Part shown: in pieces, positions 1 to 8,299 of the stretch | Position numbering within the stretch: the stretch's first letter is position 1 | Layout of the letters: each line of letters opens with the position of its first letter | Assembly: GCA_946538065.1 (NCBI GenBank) | Contig: CAMNGH010000002.1 | Location: 1-36,899, forward strand | DNA from: an uncultured Holosporaceae bacterium | Lineage (GTDB): Bacteria; Pseudomonadota; Alphaproteobacteria; UBA3830 | Direction: 5' to 3' | Length of the DNA: 36,899 nucleotides | Translations under genes and position numbers: made by a program | Notes under the pieces: generated by a model | The model's input: the letters and a program-made list of their open reading frames with translations, nothing else | Databases searched by the model: none | Told to the model about the DNA's origin: nothing

Positions 1-508
1 AAACCATAGCTTCAAAAATGACCACGTCATATTGATTAGGCGATAAATATCCAATGTTTCTAACATCTCTTGCAATGTCAGGACGATTTTCTAGATTAAT
101 ATCGATTAGCGAAAAATATTTTCCACCATTATGTGATTTATACATTTTCTGAGGATATCCATTTTTGCGAAAAGCTCCGAATATGACAGTTTTAAGTTTA
201 TCTTTATTTTCAGGCTTATTCATAAACTCCAGATACCTTTTTTCTATCGACTCATTTACTTGTTTAACTTTTTCAGGTGAACATTTTGCTTCAAGCAAAT
301 CGCTAAACTCCAAATACCCTCTCTCTGCTCTTTTAGCCTCAATCTCAGAAGGAAGATCAATTTTCACATCTTTCATCACATCAATCCACCACTCGGGTCT
401 AATAACTTCTGCAGTTTCTGTTTCAATCTTTGTTTCAGAAGTCACTACCGACGCAAAAGCGTTAAGACATGGAAGCAATGCTATAATCAAAAATACTATA
501 TGTTTCAT
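1..508 (-). CDS. Exported protein, possible methyltransferase-like domain (3' end beyond window)
   Basis: Open reading frame without a stop that starts at an ATG at 508 and runs off the left edge, giving 169 visible codons. A purine-rich run of Gs lies just upstream as a ribosome binding site. The first ~19 residues are a clear signal peptide (MKHIVFLIIALLPCLNAFA), so the product is exported. Residues ~25-105 are charged and probably helical. From residue ~107 the sequence reads like the start of a class I SAM-dependent methyltransferase fold: a strand KTVIFGAF, then a DINLENRPDIARDVR segment that resembles the acidic motif following strand 2, then a YDVVIFEAM strand. That resemblance is an inference from pattern only; the glycine-rich motif I is not classical. 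It diverges from the porin-like gene at 745. Confidence 0.6.
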   Translation of the reverse strand, partial: MKHIVFLIIALLPCLNAFASVVTSETKIETETAEVIRPEWWIDVMKDVKIDLPSEIEAKRAERGYLEFSDLLEAKCSPEKVKQVNESIEKRYLEFMNKPENKDKLKTVIFGAFRKNGYPQKMYKSHNGGKYFSLIDINLENRPDIARDVRNIGYLSPNQYDVVIFEAMV

Positions 509-570
509 GTATATCCCCCCCTCTCTTCTTACAAACATTACAATATAAAGTTTTATCTTTCGTTAACTGA

Positions 571-576
571 TATAAT
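571..576 (+). promoter_or_regulatory. Candidate -10 element for the outer-membrane protein gene
   Basis: A perfect TATAAT lies in the 236-bp divergent spacer, 169 bp before the start codon at 745. No good -35 box is visible at the usual distance. A small imperfect hairpin (GGCTG/CAGTC arms) occurs at about 692-706 in the predicted leader. Tentative. Confidence 0.3.
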
Positions 577-744
577 GAGTACAAGCAAAAAATATCCACA
601 CACAGAAACTGTTGCAATCTCGCAACATTTATTTAAAAGTCGCCTTGTTTTGTTGAAAAATTTAAATAAAAACTGTACAACATTTAAGTCGGCTGATGTC
701 AGTCGGCCCGTGTATAACGGTGTTTTAATTTAGGAGAAAATGAT

Positions 745-1512
745 ATGAAGAAAATAGTGTTAGCATCAGCTTTGTTAGCTATGCCAGCGTTTGCAGAAGA
801 TGCGGCAGTAGAAACGGTTGATAACGTAGCAATCGAACAACAACATGCAGCCTACGAAGGTTTCTACCTCGGTCTTGGTGTTGCAGCATCGAATGTCGGA
901 GCAAAGCAAGAAGTTAAATATTCAAAAGATTTTTCAAAAGTTGCAAATTCAGACACTACCAGACTTATGGGAACAGTTGCTTTTGGTTTTGGTAAAAAAT
1001 TGAAAGGTAAAGGATTCTATGCCGGTATCGAGGCTGGTTTGGATTTCGGGCCTGCGTCGACAATAGCGAACTTCGACGGCAATGCCGGAACTGGTAATAA
1101 CACTGGTTCTACCGTTGGTTATGATGCAGAGATAAGAATTAATGGATTTGTTCCTTCTTTAGCTTTGAGACTTGGTTTTGTGGATTGTGAAACTAAAATG
1201 ATGACGTATTTAAAGTTAGGAGCGGCTTATGGTAAGGCTGTTTCTAGTTTCAGGACATTCGATGAACTGGATGATACCACGTTCTCGACTGTAGATGTTA
1301 AGGTATCAACAATTACACCAATCGTAGCTTTAGGTATTGAAAAGGCGTTTGCAAAGAAAATGACTGCACGTTTAGAAGCTGAATACAAGTTTGGAAAGAG
1401 TAAAAATTCTGCACGTGTAGCAGATGCCGAAGTCGGGGAACATGAAATTAAACTGACCCAGAAGGGTACAATCACATTGCGTGCAATGTTCTGCTACAAC
1501 ATAAAGATATAA
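745..1512 (+). CDS. Outer-membrane beta-barrel protein
   Basis: 255 residues. Signal peptide MKKIVLASALLAMPAFA with cleavage after the AFA. The mature part has alternating polar and hydrophobic stretches with glycine and aromatic residues, typical of small OmpA-like/surface-antigen barrels: GFYLGLGVAASN near the start, FYAGIEAGLDFG, SLALRLGFVD, YLKLGAAYGKAV, ITPIVALGIEKAF and a last strand ITLRAMFCYNIKI. The chain ends in Ile rather than the Phe/Trp often seen at the last strand of outer-membrane proteins. The start is supported by GGAG nine bases before the ATG. It is a single-gene unit with a long leader and a strong terminator directly after it, which fits an abundant surface protein. I cannot name a specific family with certainty. 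Confidence 0.75.
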   Translation: MKKIVLASALLAMPAFAEDAAVETVDNVAIEQQHAAYEGFYLGLGVAASNVGAKQEVKYSKDFSKVANSDTTRLMGTVAFGFGKKLKGKGFYAGIEAGLDFGPASTIANFDGNAGTGNNTGSTVGYDAEIRINGFVPSLALRLGFVDCETKMMTYLKLGAAYGKAVSSFRTFDELDDTTFSTVDVKVSTITPIVALGIEKAFAKKMTARLEAEYKFGKSKNSARVADAEVGEHEIKLTQKGTITLRAMFCYNIKI

Positions 1513-1535
1513 TCTGAGCGTGTAATGCATTTTAC

Positions 1536-1565
1536 AAGTCCCTGTGGGAACACGGGGACTTTTTG
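1536..1565 (+). terminator. Rho-independent terminator of the outer-membrane protein gene
   Basis: An 11-bp stem (AAGTCCCTGTG / CACGGGGACTT, one G-U pair) closes a GGAA tetraloop and runs into a T tract. It begins 24 bp after the stop codon. Confidence 0.9.
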
Positions 1566-1686
1566 TATCTTGAAAACTAATTGTAAAGCGAATAAATTTT
1601 CCGATATAAATCAATCAAAAATCAGGCTTTGGCTTGCAAGAAACGCCTTCTTATCACAAATTAGAAATCTCTATAAGATTGGTATG

Positions 1687-2139
1687 TTATAAACACGCTC
1701 TGATTTTAGCTGCCAGTTTTTCTAAATCGGGATTTGGCCCGTGATATTCATGTGATGAAACATAACCTTCATATTTTTCAAAGTATTTATTGTAATCGGT
1801 ATGAAGAGGATGCCATTCTCCTGCAGTATAATGCAATGGGAACAATTTCGCATGGACATGATTTATGCCGAATCCTTCGAACACCATTGCCGTACGACCG
1901 ACATCGTCAAAAGCCTTATCCAAAAGTCGTCCGACTATTGCAGATTTCAACGTCAATTTAGCGAGTTCATCGTCGGGCATAGCAAACGCATAGCTCGAAA
2001 AATGTTTCTTTGGTATAACTACAGATGCTCCTAGTGTATTTGGATATATCGATAAAAACGCTAAATGTTCGTCGTCTTCCCATATCTTATACGCAGGACT
2101 TTCACCTGCAACGATTTTACAAAAAATACAATCATTCAT
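1687..2139 (-). CDS. HIT-family nucleotide hydrolase/transferase
   Basis: 150 residues from the ATG at 2139, chosen because AAGGAG lies about ten bases upstream and the protein then begins MNDCIFCKI, the usual HIT N-terminus. An in-frame upstream extension to 2214 has no ribosome site. C4 and C7 form the CxxC seen in many HIT proteins. The histidine triad appears as HVHAK (H94, H96, K98): the nucleophilic middle histidine is kept, while the third is replaced by lysine. HIT proteins hydrolyse nucleotide conjugates such as diadenosine polyphosphates or nucleoside phosphoramidates; the substrate here cannot be told. It follows the PAAR-like gene by 14 bp and may be read from the same transcript, though no T6SS role is implied by the sequence. 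Confidence 0.85.
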   Translation of the reverse strand: MNDCIFCKIVAGESPAYKIWEDDEHLAFLSIYPNTLGASVVIPKKHFSSYAFAMPDDELAKLTLKSAIVGRLLDKAFDDVGRTAMVFEGFGINHVHAKLFPLHYTAGEWHPLHTDYNKYFEKYEGYVSSHEYHGPNPDLEKLAAKIRACL

Positions 2140-2153
2140 AATAAGCTGTCTCC

Positions 2154-2537
2154 TTAAATCATTACCGTAAATTGAAATGGAGGAAGAATCTTTATAATGC
2201 CGCCGTAGGCACACGCCAATATAGAGTCACTTGTTAATATGGCTCCTTTAGAAGATATAACTGTTGGTTTCGTTGGTATCCACATTCCGATGGGTGAAGG
2301 AATACATGGCCCAGGCGTTAAGACTCCAAAAGCCGCGGCGGTTTGTGCTGCTGTTATTGGATTTAACAAACTTAAACATACACCAAATGGGCTTATATTC
2401 ATGAAAGGTGCACAATCGCAACAACTGCCCATTGGGCCGGTTTTACCCATGATTTTTGACGGCAAAAAAGTCAACGGAGTCGGCATAACACCAAAGGGAC
2501 ATTTTGCCATTGCACCTGTACAAACTCCAAATCCCAT
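2154..2537 (-). CDS. PAAR-like (DUF4280) T6SS spike-tip protein
   Basis: 127 residues. It carries the hallmarks of the DUF4280 PAAR-like family: an early CTGAMAKCPFG, a central MNISPFGVC, a TPGPCIPSP motif and a late SILACAYGGIIKI, with regularly spaced cysteines, prolines and glycines. Such proteins cap the VgrG trimer as a sharp, metal-binding cone in type VI secretion and related contractile systems. Its ATG overlaps the stop codon of the upstream gene by one base (TAATG), and its AAGGAGG ribosome site lies inside the end of that gene, so translation is coupled. Order from the promoter: VgrG, MORN protein, this tip. No toxin domain is attached, so any effector would have to be loaded non-covalently. 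Confidence 0.85.
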   Translation of the reverse strand: MGFGVCTGAMAKCPFGVMPTPLTFLPSKIMGKTGPMGSCCDCAPFMNISPFGVCLSLLNPITAAQTAAAFGVLTPGPCIPSPIGMWIPTKPTVISSKGAILTSDSILACAYGGIIKILPPFQFTVMI

Positions 2538-3127
2538 TACGCCTCCTTACTAGATATTAAATTTCCGTCGTTATCGTAAGTGTCTATATATCCTATCGGC
2601 CTTCCGTCTTGAAAATTAGATGTTTGCATTAGCGCGCCGTCTTGAAAATATTTGATGACCTCGCCATCTACGACATTGTTTTTATAAACAGAGACTTCAA
2701 GAAGTGAACCATCGGGATAATACGTTTTGCATTCGCCTTCTTGTATGCCATTAACATAATTTGCTTCTCTTATAACATTTCCCGCCGTATCGTATGAAGT
2801 AAAAACGCCGTTAAACTGTCCATCTTTCACTTCAACGCTTCCAGATAATATGCCATTTAAAAAAAATACCGTTTCGCCATTCTGTACTCCGTTTTCAAAT
2901 GACGTAGTCATTAACGGCTTTCCGTTCAGATAGAATTTTGCAGATCCTGAAAGTATCCCATTTTCAAACATCAGTTCTTGCGCCAGATTCCCTTTATCAT
3001 CGAAAATTTTAGTTTCCCCATGAGGCATTCCGTTCCGCAGAGAAATACTTTTTAAAAGTTTACCATCGGCATCTTTTATCTCTTCTGTCTCTATTAAATC
3101 CTGATTTTCTGCTATTGAATTATCCAA
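2537..3127 (-). CDS. MORN_2-repeat protein between VgrG and PAAR
   Basis: 196 residues made almost entirely of ~20-24-residue MORN-type repeats (patterns such as NGMPHGETKIFDDKGN, NGIQEGECKTYYPDGS, DGRPIGYIDTYDNDGN). About seven repeats are visible and no signal peptide. It starts at TTG 3127, overlapping the vgrG stop by 8 bp, with GGAGG eleven bases upstream; the next in-frame ATG is at residue 34. MORN_2 proteins (annotated in some genomes as YwqK-family antitoxins) bind proteins or lipids. Its place between spike and tip genes suggests an adaptor, chaperone, immunity protein or loaded effector for the T6SS tip. That role is inference from position only. Confidence 0.75.
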   Translation of the reverse strand: MDNSIAENQDLIETEEIKDADGKLLKSISLRNGMPHGETKIFDDKGNLAQELMFENGILSGSAKFYLNGKPLMTTSFENGVQNGETVFFLNGILSGSVEVKDGQFNGVFTSYDTAGNVIREANYVNGIQEGECKTYYPDGSLLEVSVYKNNVVDGEVIKYFQDGALMQTSNFQDGRPIGYIDTYDNDGNLISSKEA

Positions 3128-5369
3128 GTTGTATCATTCCTCCAAGTGCAATCAAAGGCGCTGTTTGTTTTATCGCTCCCATTCCGTTAATTTGTACTGT
3201 CGCACCTTCAATTTTAGTACTAACCGTACCTTTTACGTTAACCATCATGTTCGCGTTCAAATCCATGTTCATTGTTGCAGTCGCTTTAAAAGCGAGTGAT
3301 TTCAATTCCATATTTAATTTTGCTTCTGCTTTCAAATTTGTTCCCGCATTAATTTGCGTGTCAGTTTTGGATTTTATTTTCATTGCTGTTCCGGCATCTT
3401 CCGTAAAATCTTGTCCCGACTTTATCGATATTTTTTTACCCGCCTCTATATTTATATTGCCATCTGCCTTTATCGTTATATCTCCTGAAACTTTTAGGGT
3501 ACAATTCCCAGTAACATCGTACTTAAGATCTCCCTTCGATAGAGTAATTGTCCTATTACCTTCTTTTAGTGTTACAGTATCGTCACCTTTATCCATAAGA
3601 TAAGTACGATTTCCTTCAGTAAGAGTTATTTCTGCATTTCCTTTTGTTATTGTATATTTCAGATTGCCTTCGTTGATGTTGACGACTTGATCTCCCTTCG
3701 TAATCTCCATCGTGTGCTTTACTTCGGCGTTTCCTTCATCTGATTTTAAAAAGATAGAACGCGACCCTTTAAACAGCGTCAATGTATCATCTGACTCTTC
3801 TATATCTGTTGTACGAGAATTAACAATGTCGACATATACATCCTTTTGAGCATGGACGTAAATTTCTTCATTATCCTTTTCATCGTTAAATCGAAACTCA
3901 TTAAATCCGGAATCATCTGTAAATGTCACTGTTTTTAATGATGTTTTCATCGCTTCCTTATCGGAATATGCCGGCATGAACTTGTCATTATAAACGCATC
4001 CGGTAATAAGCGGCTTATCGGGATCGCCATTCAAAAACGTTACAACAACCTCCTGACCAACGCGTGGCACAAATATAGCACCCCAACCACTTCCGGCGAG
4101 TAATTGAGCTACTCGAATCCAGCATGAACTATTATCTGTGTCGGATTTTTTACCGACTTGATCCCAATAGAAATGAACTTTTACGCAACAATATTCATTA
4201 CGAAAAATTTCTTCACCGGACGGACATGTAACTACTGCAGTTTGCGAACCGTAAATCCTTGGTTTCGGTGTTATACGTGGTGGTCGAAACTCTGTCTTTG
4301 CCTCAAATGCCAATACATCATTTTTATAAATAAAACCGCCTTCCTTATCGGGGGCAAACGAATGCTTTACACGATATGCGACATATTTCTGATTAAATTT
4401 ATCCGCATAATGCCCAACAACTTCAAACGAATGTCCCGGCGTCAAATTAGCCGCAGTTGAAGATGCACTAAAAAGCTTGTGATTCAATTCCAATTGCTGT
4501 ACTCGCAATTCTGATATTTTATTGCCGTCATCCAATTTTTCAAATCCACCGGGGTAATCATACATATTTTGCCCAGTCCATTGTGAATCCAGTTTACTGA
4601 AAAGCGACGTCTGCGAAATCGTATAGTTATAATCAGCAGCTGAATAGCTTCCGGTATTTACCGCTGTTGTTATTTTAGTATTAAATATTTTATTTAAAGG
4701 ACACGTTGAGTTTATTCCTTGAATAAAATCAACCTTTTCAACTCCTATTGCAGGAGAATATCCGTGCGTGCTATCAGCTAAAACGAGAGTATGCTTTCCT
4801 TTCGCATGCTTAAAATAATAAAAAATCCCCTCATCTTCCATTAATCTGGAAATAAAATTAAAGCTACTTTCTCCGTACTGCACGCAATAATCACGCGTAA
4901 CTTTTCCGCAAGAACGAGTTTTGTCTTCTATATCCTTTATTCCGCCGTCTTTAAGAATCTGCTTGATAATATCGATTGCAGTTTTACCCTGAAATATCAA
5001 ATAATTCTTATCAAGTGTAAGTAACCACAAACTCGGTCGAATAACTGCCGTGTATTCAGTTGTCGATGTATTATCCTCGTTAATTTTTGTTTGTCCTTGC
5101 GAAAATTCTGCAATTATTCCATCGATATATCGTTCTTGCGTTTCAGACTTAAATGTAATCGTAATTCCTGAACCTAAAACTTGCTCTAAATCTACGGAAC
5201 TGCTTGAAGAAGAAAACACCGCTCGAAACTCAAATAACTCCGATATTCCCTCATTACCTTGTAAAGATTTTAATATCGTATCGGAATTTTCAAAATTTGC
5301 CGTTACTTGCGCCAGTAACTTCTCTTGATTGTGTAAAATGGAAGCCAAATCCCAATCCTCTGCACCCAA
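3120..5369 (-). CDS. vgrG: Type VI secretion spike protein VgrG (TssI)
   Basis: Up to 749 residues, a normal VgrG length. The N-terminal ~380 residues match the gp27-like base (LKSLQGNEGISELFEFRA, the typical opening of VgrG). Residues ~390-470 form the gp5-like OB fold, ending in WGAIFVPRVGQEVVVTFLNG and GDPDKPLITGCVYN. Residues ~510-620 are a run of ~10-residue beta-helix repeats of the form EGNxxxTLxKGD, followed by a needle-like tail rich in Ala, Thr and Asn. No extra C-terminal toxin domain is present. The frame opens at TTG 5369 without a good ribosome site; a second TTG at 5348 sits eight bases after GAGG and may be the real start. It heads a cassette with the MORN and PAAR-like genes. 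VgrG trimers form the puncturing needle fired by the contractile sheath. Confidence 0.92.
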   Translation of the reverse strand: MGAEDWDLASILHNQEKLLAQVTANFENSDTILKSLQGNEGISELFEFRAVFSSSSSSVDLEQVLGSGITITFKSETQERYIDGIIAEFSQGQTKINEDNTSTTEYTAVIRPSLWLLTLDKNYLIFQGKTAIDIIKQILKDGGIKDIEDKTRSCGKVTRDYCVQYGESSFNFISRLMEDEGIFYYFKHAKGKHTLVLADSTHGYSPAIGVEKVDFIQGINSTCPLNKIFNTKITTAVNTGSYSAADYNYTISQTSLFSKLDSQWTGQNMYDYPGGFEKLDDGNKISELRVQQLELNHKLFSASSTAANLTPGHSFEVVGHYADKFNQKYVAYRVKHSFAPDKEGGFIYKNDVLAFEAKTEFRPPRITPKPRIYGSQTAVVTCPSGEEIFRNEYCCVKVHFYWDQVGKKSDTDNSSCWIRVAQLLAGSGWGAIFVPRVGQEVVVTFLNGDPDKPLITGCVYNDKFMPAYSDKEAMKTSLKTVTFTDDSGFNEFRFNDEKDNEEIYVHAQKDVYVDIVNSRTTDIEESDDTLTLFKGSRSIFLKSDEGNAEVKHTMEITKGDQVVNINEGNLKYTITKGNAEITLTEGNRTYLMDKGDDTVTLKEGNRTITLSKGDLKYDVTGNCTLKVSGDITIKADGNINIEAGKKISIKSGQDFTEDAGTAMKIKSKTDTQINAGTNLKAEAKLNMELKSLAFKATATMNMDLNANMMVNVKGTVSTKIEGATVQINGMGAIKQTAPLIALGGMIQLG

Positions 5370-5481
5370 TTAAAAGAATACTAATTTTTACTGCAAATTG
5401 TAAAGAATTTTATTAAATGTGTTTACTATTTAGTAACGTTTTTATGCGTTTAATGGAAGCGTATGATGACGGAGTTTATTC

Positions 5482-6384
5482 TTGGACGAAGAGTTTTATT
5501 ATCATAAACCAGAGCAAAGTTATTTAGCCCGGAATAAACCGGTAACCATTGCTATAGTTATCTCTTTCATTCTTCTCGTTCTTGTTTTGTTTTTGGAAAA
5601 ATCAAAATCTGTTATAAACCTTATTCCAAAATTGAGAGGAGAAGTTACTCTTGATGATGAATATACAATTACAAAAGTAAAAAACAAATTTCCGTTGATA
5701 GTAAGAAAAGACGATCCGTTTTTTGGAAATCAATTACGTTTTTCAGGTGATATTAATTCGGGATTTTCAAAAGTCGCTGAACGCATATGCAAAAGCGGAG
5801 ATACCGTTGCAGAAGTCGGAGCGTATTTCGGATTTAACACTATTATTATTGCAAACAAATTAAGAAATAGCGGACAGTATTACGCATACGAAGCTAATCC
5901 GCAAATATATAAGTGTTTGAAAAAAAGCATAACTTTAAATGAATTGGAACACGTTATCGTTTTAAAAAATCTAGCAATTACATCAATTAACGGACAATGT
6001 CCAATAGATGACTATCTATCATTGTCATTAACTAAAACAAAAACAGCTAAAACTATCAAAAGTTCATGCAGAACCATAGATGAAGAATTTTTCGGAAAGC
6101 GATTAACTAAGCTTTTAGTAGACCTTCCTGAATATGGATTTGATGTGCTTAAGGGTGCGTATAATCTTATAGAGAATTCTTTGGATTTAGTCATTGTATT
6201 TTCATTTAGTTACGACGCAGCTTCTCAACATTTCAATGTAGAAGAAGAATTGAAAACTCTGACATCAAAAGGATTAAGATTTTATATTCTCGAAGAAAAC
6301 GATGAGCTTAGACAAGTTCATATCAATGAATTACAAAAAATTGAAGACGCCGTTTTGGTGATGGCGCATGAAGACCCGAAATGA
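5482..6384 (+). CDS. Membrane-anchored FkbM-type methyltransferase
   Basis: 300 residues starting at TTG, with GGAG seven bases upstream. One transmembrane helix at about residues 20-38 (PVTIAIVISFILLVLVLFLE) leaves a short N-terminal tail and places the enzyme domain on one side of the membrane. SAM-binding motif I is present as VAEVGAYFGFNTIIIA, followed by YYAYEANPQIYKCLKKSI, the acidic motif and helix typical of FkbM proteins. The usual IKIDVEGxExxVLKGA motif appears as KLLVDLPEYGFDVLKGA, so one acidic position is altered. Substrate unknown; FkbM enzymes O-methylate sugars or polyketides. It overlaps the next frame by ATGA, so the two are likely co-transcribed. A second FkbM protein with the same anchored design lies at 11929. 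Confidence 0.75.
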   Translation: MDEEFYYHKPEQSYLARNKPVTIAIVISFILLVLVLFLEKSKSVINLIPKLRGEVTLDDEYTITKVKNKFPLIVRKDDPFFGNQLRFSGDINSGFSKVAERICKSGDTVAEVGAYFGFNTIIIANKLRNSGQYYAYEANPQIYKCLKKSITLNELEHVIVLKNLAITSINGQCPIDDYLSLSLTKTKTAKTIKSSCRTIDEEFFGKRLTKLLVDLPEYGFDVLKGAYNLIENSLDLVIVFSFSYDAASQHFNVEEELKTLTSKGLRFYILEENDELRQVHINELQKIEDAVLVMAHEDPK

Positions 6385-6392
6385 GGTATAAC

Positions 6393-8255
6393 ATGAAAAA
6401 GCATGTATTTATTATCAGTTTAATAGCGTTGACGTTTAGCACGGATACACACGCAAAGATACCGACAGCCGATACATTCACAAAATTAGAAGATGTTCGT
6501 GAGGAAATTCCTGAACAAAAACAAGAACCCGCAGCGGAAACTCCCGCAAAAACAACTGTTACCGAATCATCGGATAAAACAGAGGCTCCAAATAAAACTC
6601 CTGAACAAAAGCAAGGACCAGCAGCGGAAACTCCCGCAAAAACAACTGCCCCTGAATCATCGGATAAAACAGAGGCCCCAAATAAAACTCCTGAACAAAA
6701 GCAAGGACCTGCGAAGAGGCTCCCGGAAAAAGCAAACCCACAAAAACTGACAGATAAAACTCCAGATTACTCCGGAATCATTCAACCAAATGATGGTAAA
6801 CTGCTCGTTCTGCTTGAAATAGCGCGTTATGATACACGCCGAACCCAAGACGTGATAGAAGACCTACACAAAGTAGACAAAGAAGCAAAAAGCGAACGTA
6901 AAACACTTGAGTATGAAAGGAAAAAATCTTCAGCCGGTAAAAACACTAAACAAACGGAAAGGGAGGTCGTCCTAAAAGAAACGATAGAGATAATTTCTAA
7001 AATAGAATCGAACATAGAAAAATTAAATAGATTAAAAAATGAATGTTGCGCTCTCCTTGGAGAAAAAATAAATTTTGATCATCCGTTTCTTGGAAGTAAA
7101 TTATTGTCATTTTTTTATATGCTCGCTTATACAGATACGGATTTCTTGAGAGAACGAGCTAAATTAATCAAACAAAACGCATCTAAAAACAAGTCGCCTG
7201 TTCTTGAAAAATTGGCTGTTGCACTTGATAAATTCTGTGACGAATTTGAAAGATTGATACGCAATTTAGAAGAATTCCTAAAAAAGTGTCCTATAGATAT
7301 ATTACGCAAAATAGATGAAGGAATGGCGCAAGAACTTGAAATTCTTACCGGAAAACAAAAAACTGAATCGCGTAAAGATGAATCAAAAACTGAATCTCGT
7401 GCAGATAAAAAAACATCTGATAAAAGTTCGTCTGATAAATCTAAAATTGGAGAAAAAATAACAAGAGAAATTAAAGATATCTTGTATAACCTCCCAAATT
7501 TAAAAGCCGCCTATATGAGATATGCTGCTACAGAACCCCAGAAAAAGTTATCCGGCATTGATGATATTAATACGCTTATGCGAAGTATGCTAACTAACTT
7601 ACAATCGATTAAAGAAAAAACTCCGGCAATAGAAGGAGCCGAAAAAATAATCAAGGAATACCAGGACGAATTTTCAGAAGCATCTGTATCTAAGAAAATA
7701 CTTATTTTAAGCGATATAGTATCCGCTTATAACGACGCTATATCAAAAGTCAAGGAGTTCGACGAGATAGCTGATAAGGACATTTTAAAATTCGAAAAAA
7801 TTATATTTATATCTCTTTTTGATGAATTTATTGAGCAGCTAAACAGAGTTAAAAAAGATGGGAAATTAAGCAGAAGTTATGTTACCGCAGTAGAGAAGGC
7901 AATCGCAGATATTAAGGAAAAACTTCAACAATTTAAATCCTCATCCAACATATCGAAGAGAGAACAAGCATTAACAGATGCTATTAAAATATTCAATGAA
8001 ACAATAACCCTTCTGAAAGACCGTAAAGCACCTGATACAAATTGGACTGAACTTACGGATTCACTCACGGTTATATCCGACAAAGCACGTGGAGATACTT
8101 TAAGCGCCTTCCAAACTTTTGCAAAAGCTGAAGAAAAGAGTGCAAAAGCAAAAGAAGAAACCTCCCTTCCCCGCTCTTCAGCATTAAAAGACAGAACAAA
8201 ATCTGAAAGCAGTGCAACTCCACGCGACAAAGGTGTTTCCTCGAACTCACGATGA
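6393..8255 (+). CDS. Exported, charged coiled-coil protein with N-terminal repeats
   Basis: 620 residues from the ATG at 6393, selected because GAGG sits six bases upstream and the protein then opens with a signal peptide (MKKHVFIISLIALTFSTDTHA); the frame itself extends back to 6381. After the signal comes a disordered Pro/Glu/Lys/Thr-rich segment built of a ~30-residue repeat (PEQKQGPAAETPAKTT... twice, then part of a third). The rest, residues ~130-580, is lysine- and glutamate-rich and strongly helical, with probable coiled coils, and a low-complexity Ser/Lys segment near residues 330-350. The C-terminus is basic and serine-rich. I recognise no enzymatic domain. It may be a surface or periplasmic structural protein or an exported host-interaction factor; the sequence alone does not decide. 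Confidence 0.7.
   Translation: MKKHVFIISLIALTFSTDTHAKIPTADTFTKLEDVREEIPEQKQEPAAETPAKTTVTESSDKTEAPNKTPEQKQGPAAETPAKTTAPESSDKTEAPNKTPEQKQGPAKRLPEKANPQKLTDKTPDYSGIIQPNDGKLLVLLEIARYDTRRTQDVIEDLHKVDKEAKSERKTLEYERKKSSAGKNTKQTEREVVLKETIEIISKIESNIEKLNRLKNECCALLGEKINFDHPFLGSKLLSFFYMLAYTDTDFLRERAKLIKQNASKNKSPVLEKLAVALDKFCDEFERLIRNLEEFLKKCPIDILRKIDEGMAQELEILTGKQKTESRKDESKTESRADKKTSDKSSSDKSKIGEKITREIKDILYNLPNLKAAYMRYAATEPQKKLSGIDDINTLMRSMLTNLQSIKEKTPAIEGAEKIIKEYQDEFSEASVSKKILILSDIVSAYNDAISKVKEFDEIADKDILKFEKIIFISLFDEFIEQLNRVKKDGKLSRSYVTAVEKAIADIKEKLQQFKSSSNISKREQALTDAIKIFNETITLLKDRKAPDTNWTELTDSLTVISDKARGDTLSAFQTFAKAEEKSAKAKEETSLPRSSALKDRTKSESSATPRDKGVSSNSR
6510..6711 (+). repeat. 90-bp tandem repeat inside the coiled-coil gene
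   Basis: Two full in-frame 90-bp copies (6510-6599 and 6600-6689) and the start of a third (from 6690), nearly identical at DNA level. Each encodes the 30-residue PEQKQ...EAPNKT unit. High identity points to recent expansion. Confidence 0.9.
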
Positions 8256-8299
8256 GAATAACCTTCTAGCCGCAATAGGGCCTTAGCAAGAACAAATGC

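Noticed and set aside
500-733. 77-residue plus-strand frame before the outer-membrane protein gene
   Set aside because: It crosses the start of the divergent gene and the likely promoter, has no coding character and no ribosome site.
6393-8255. Start at 6381 giving four extra residues
   Set aside because: The ATG at 6393 has a well-placed GAGG and gives a clean signal peptide; the 6381 ATG overlaps the upstream stop and has no ribosome site.
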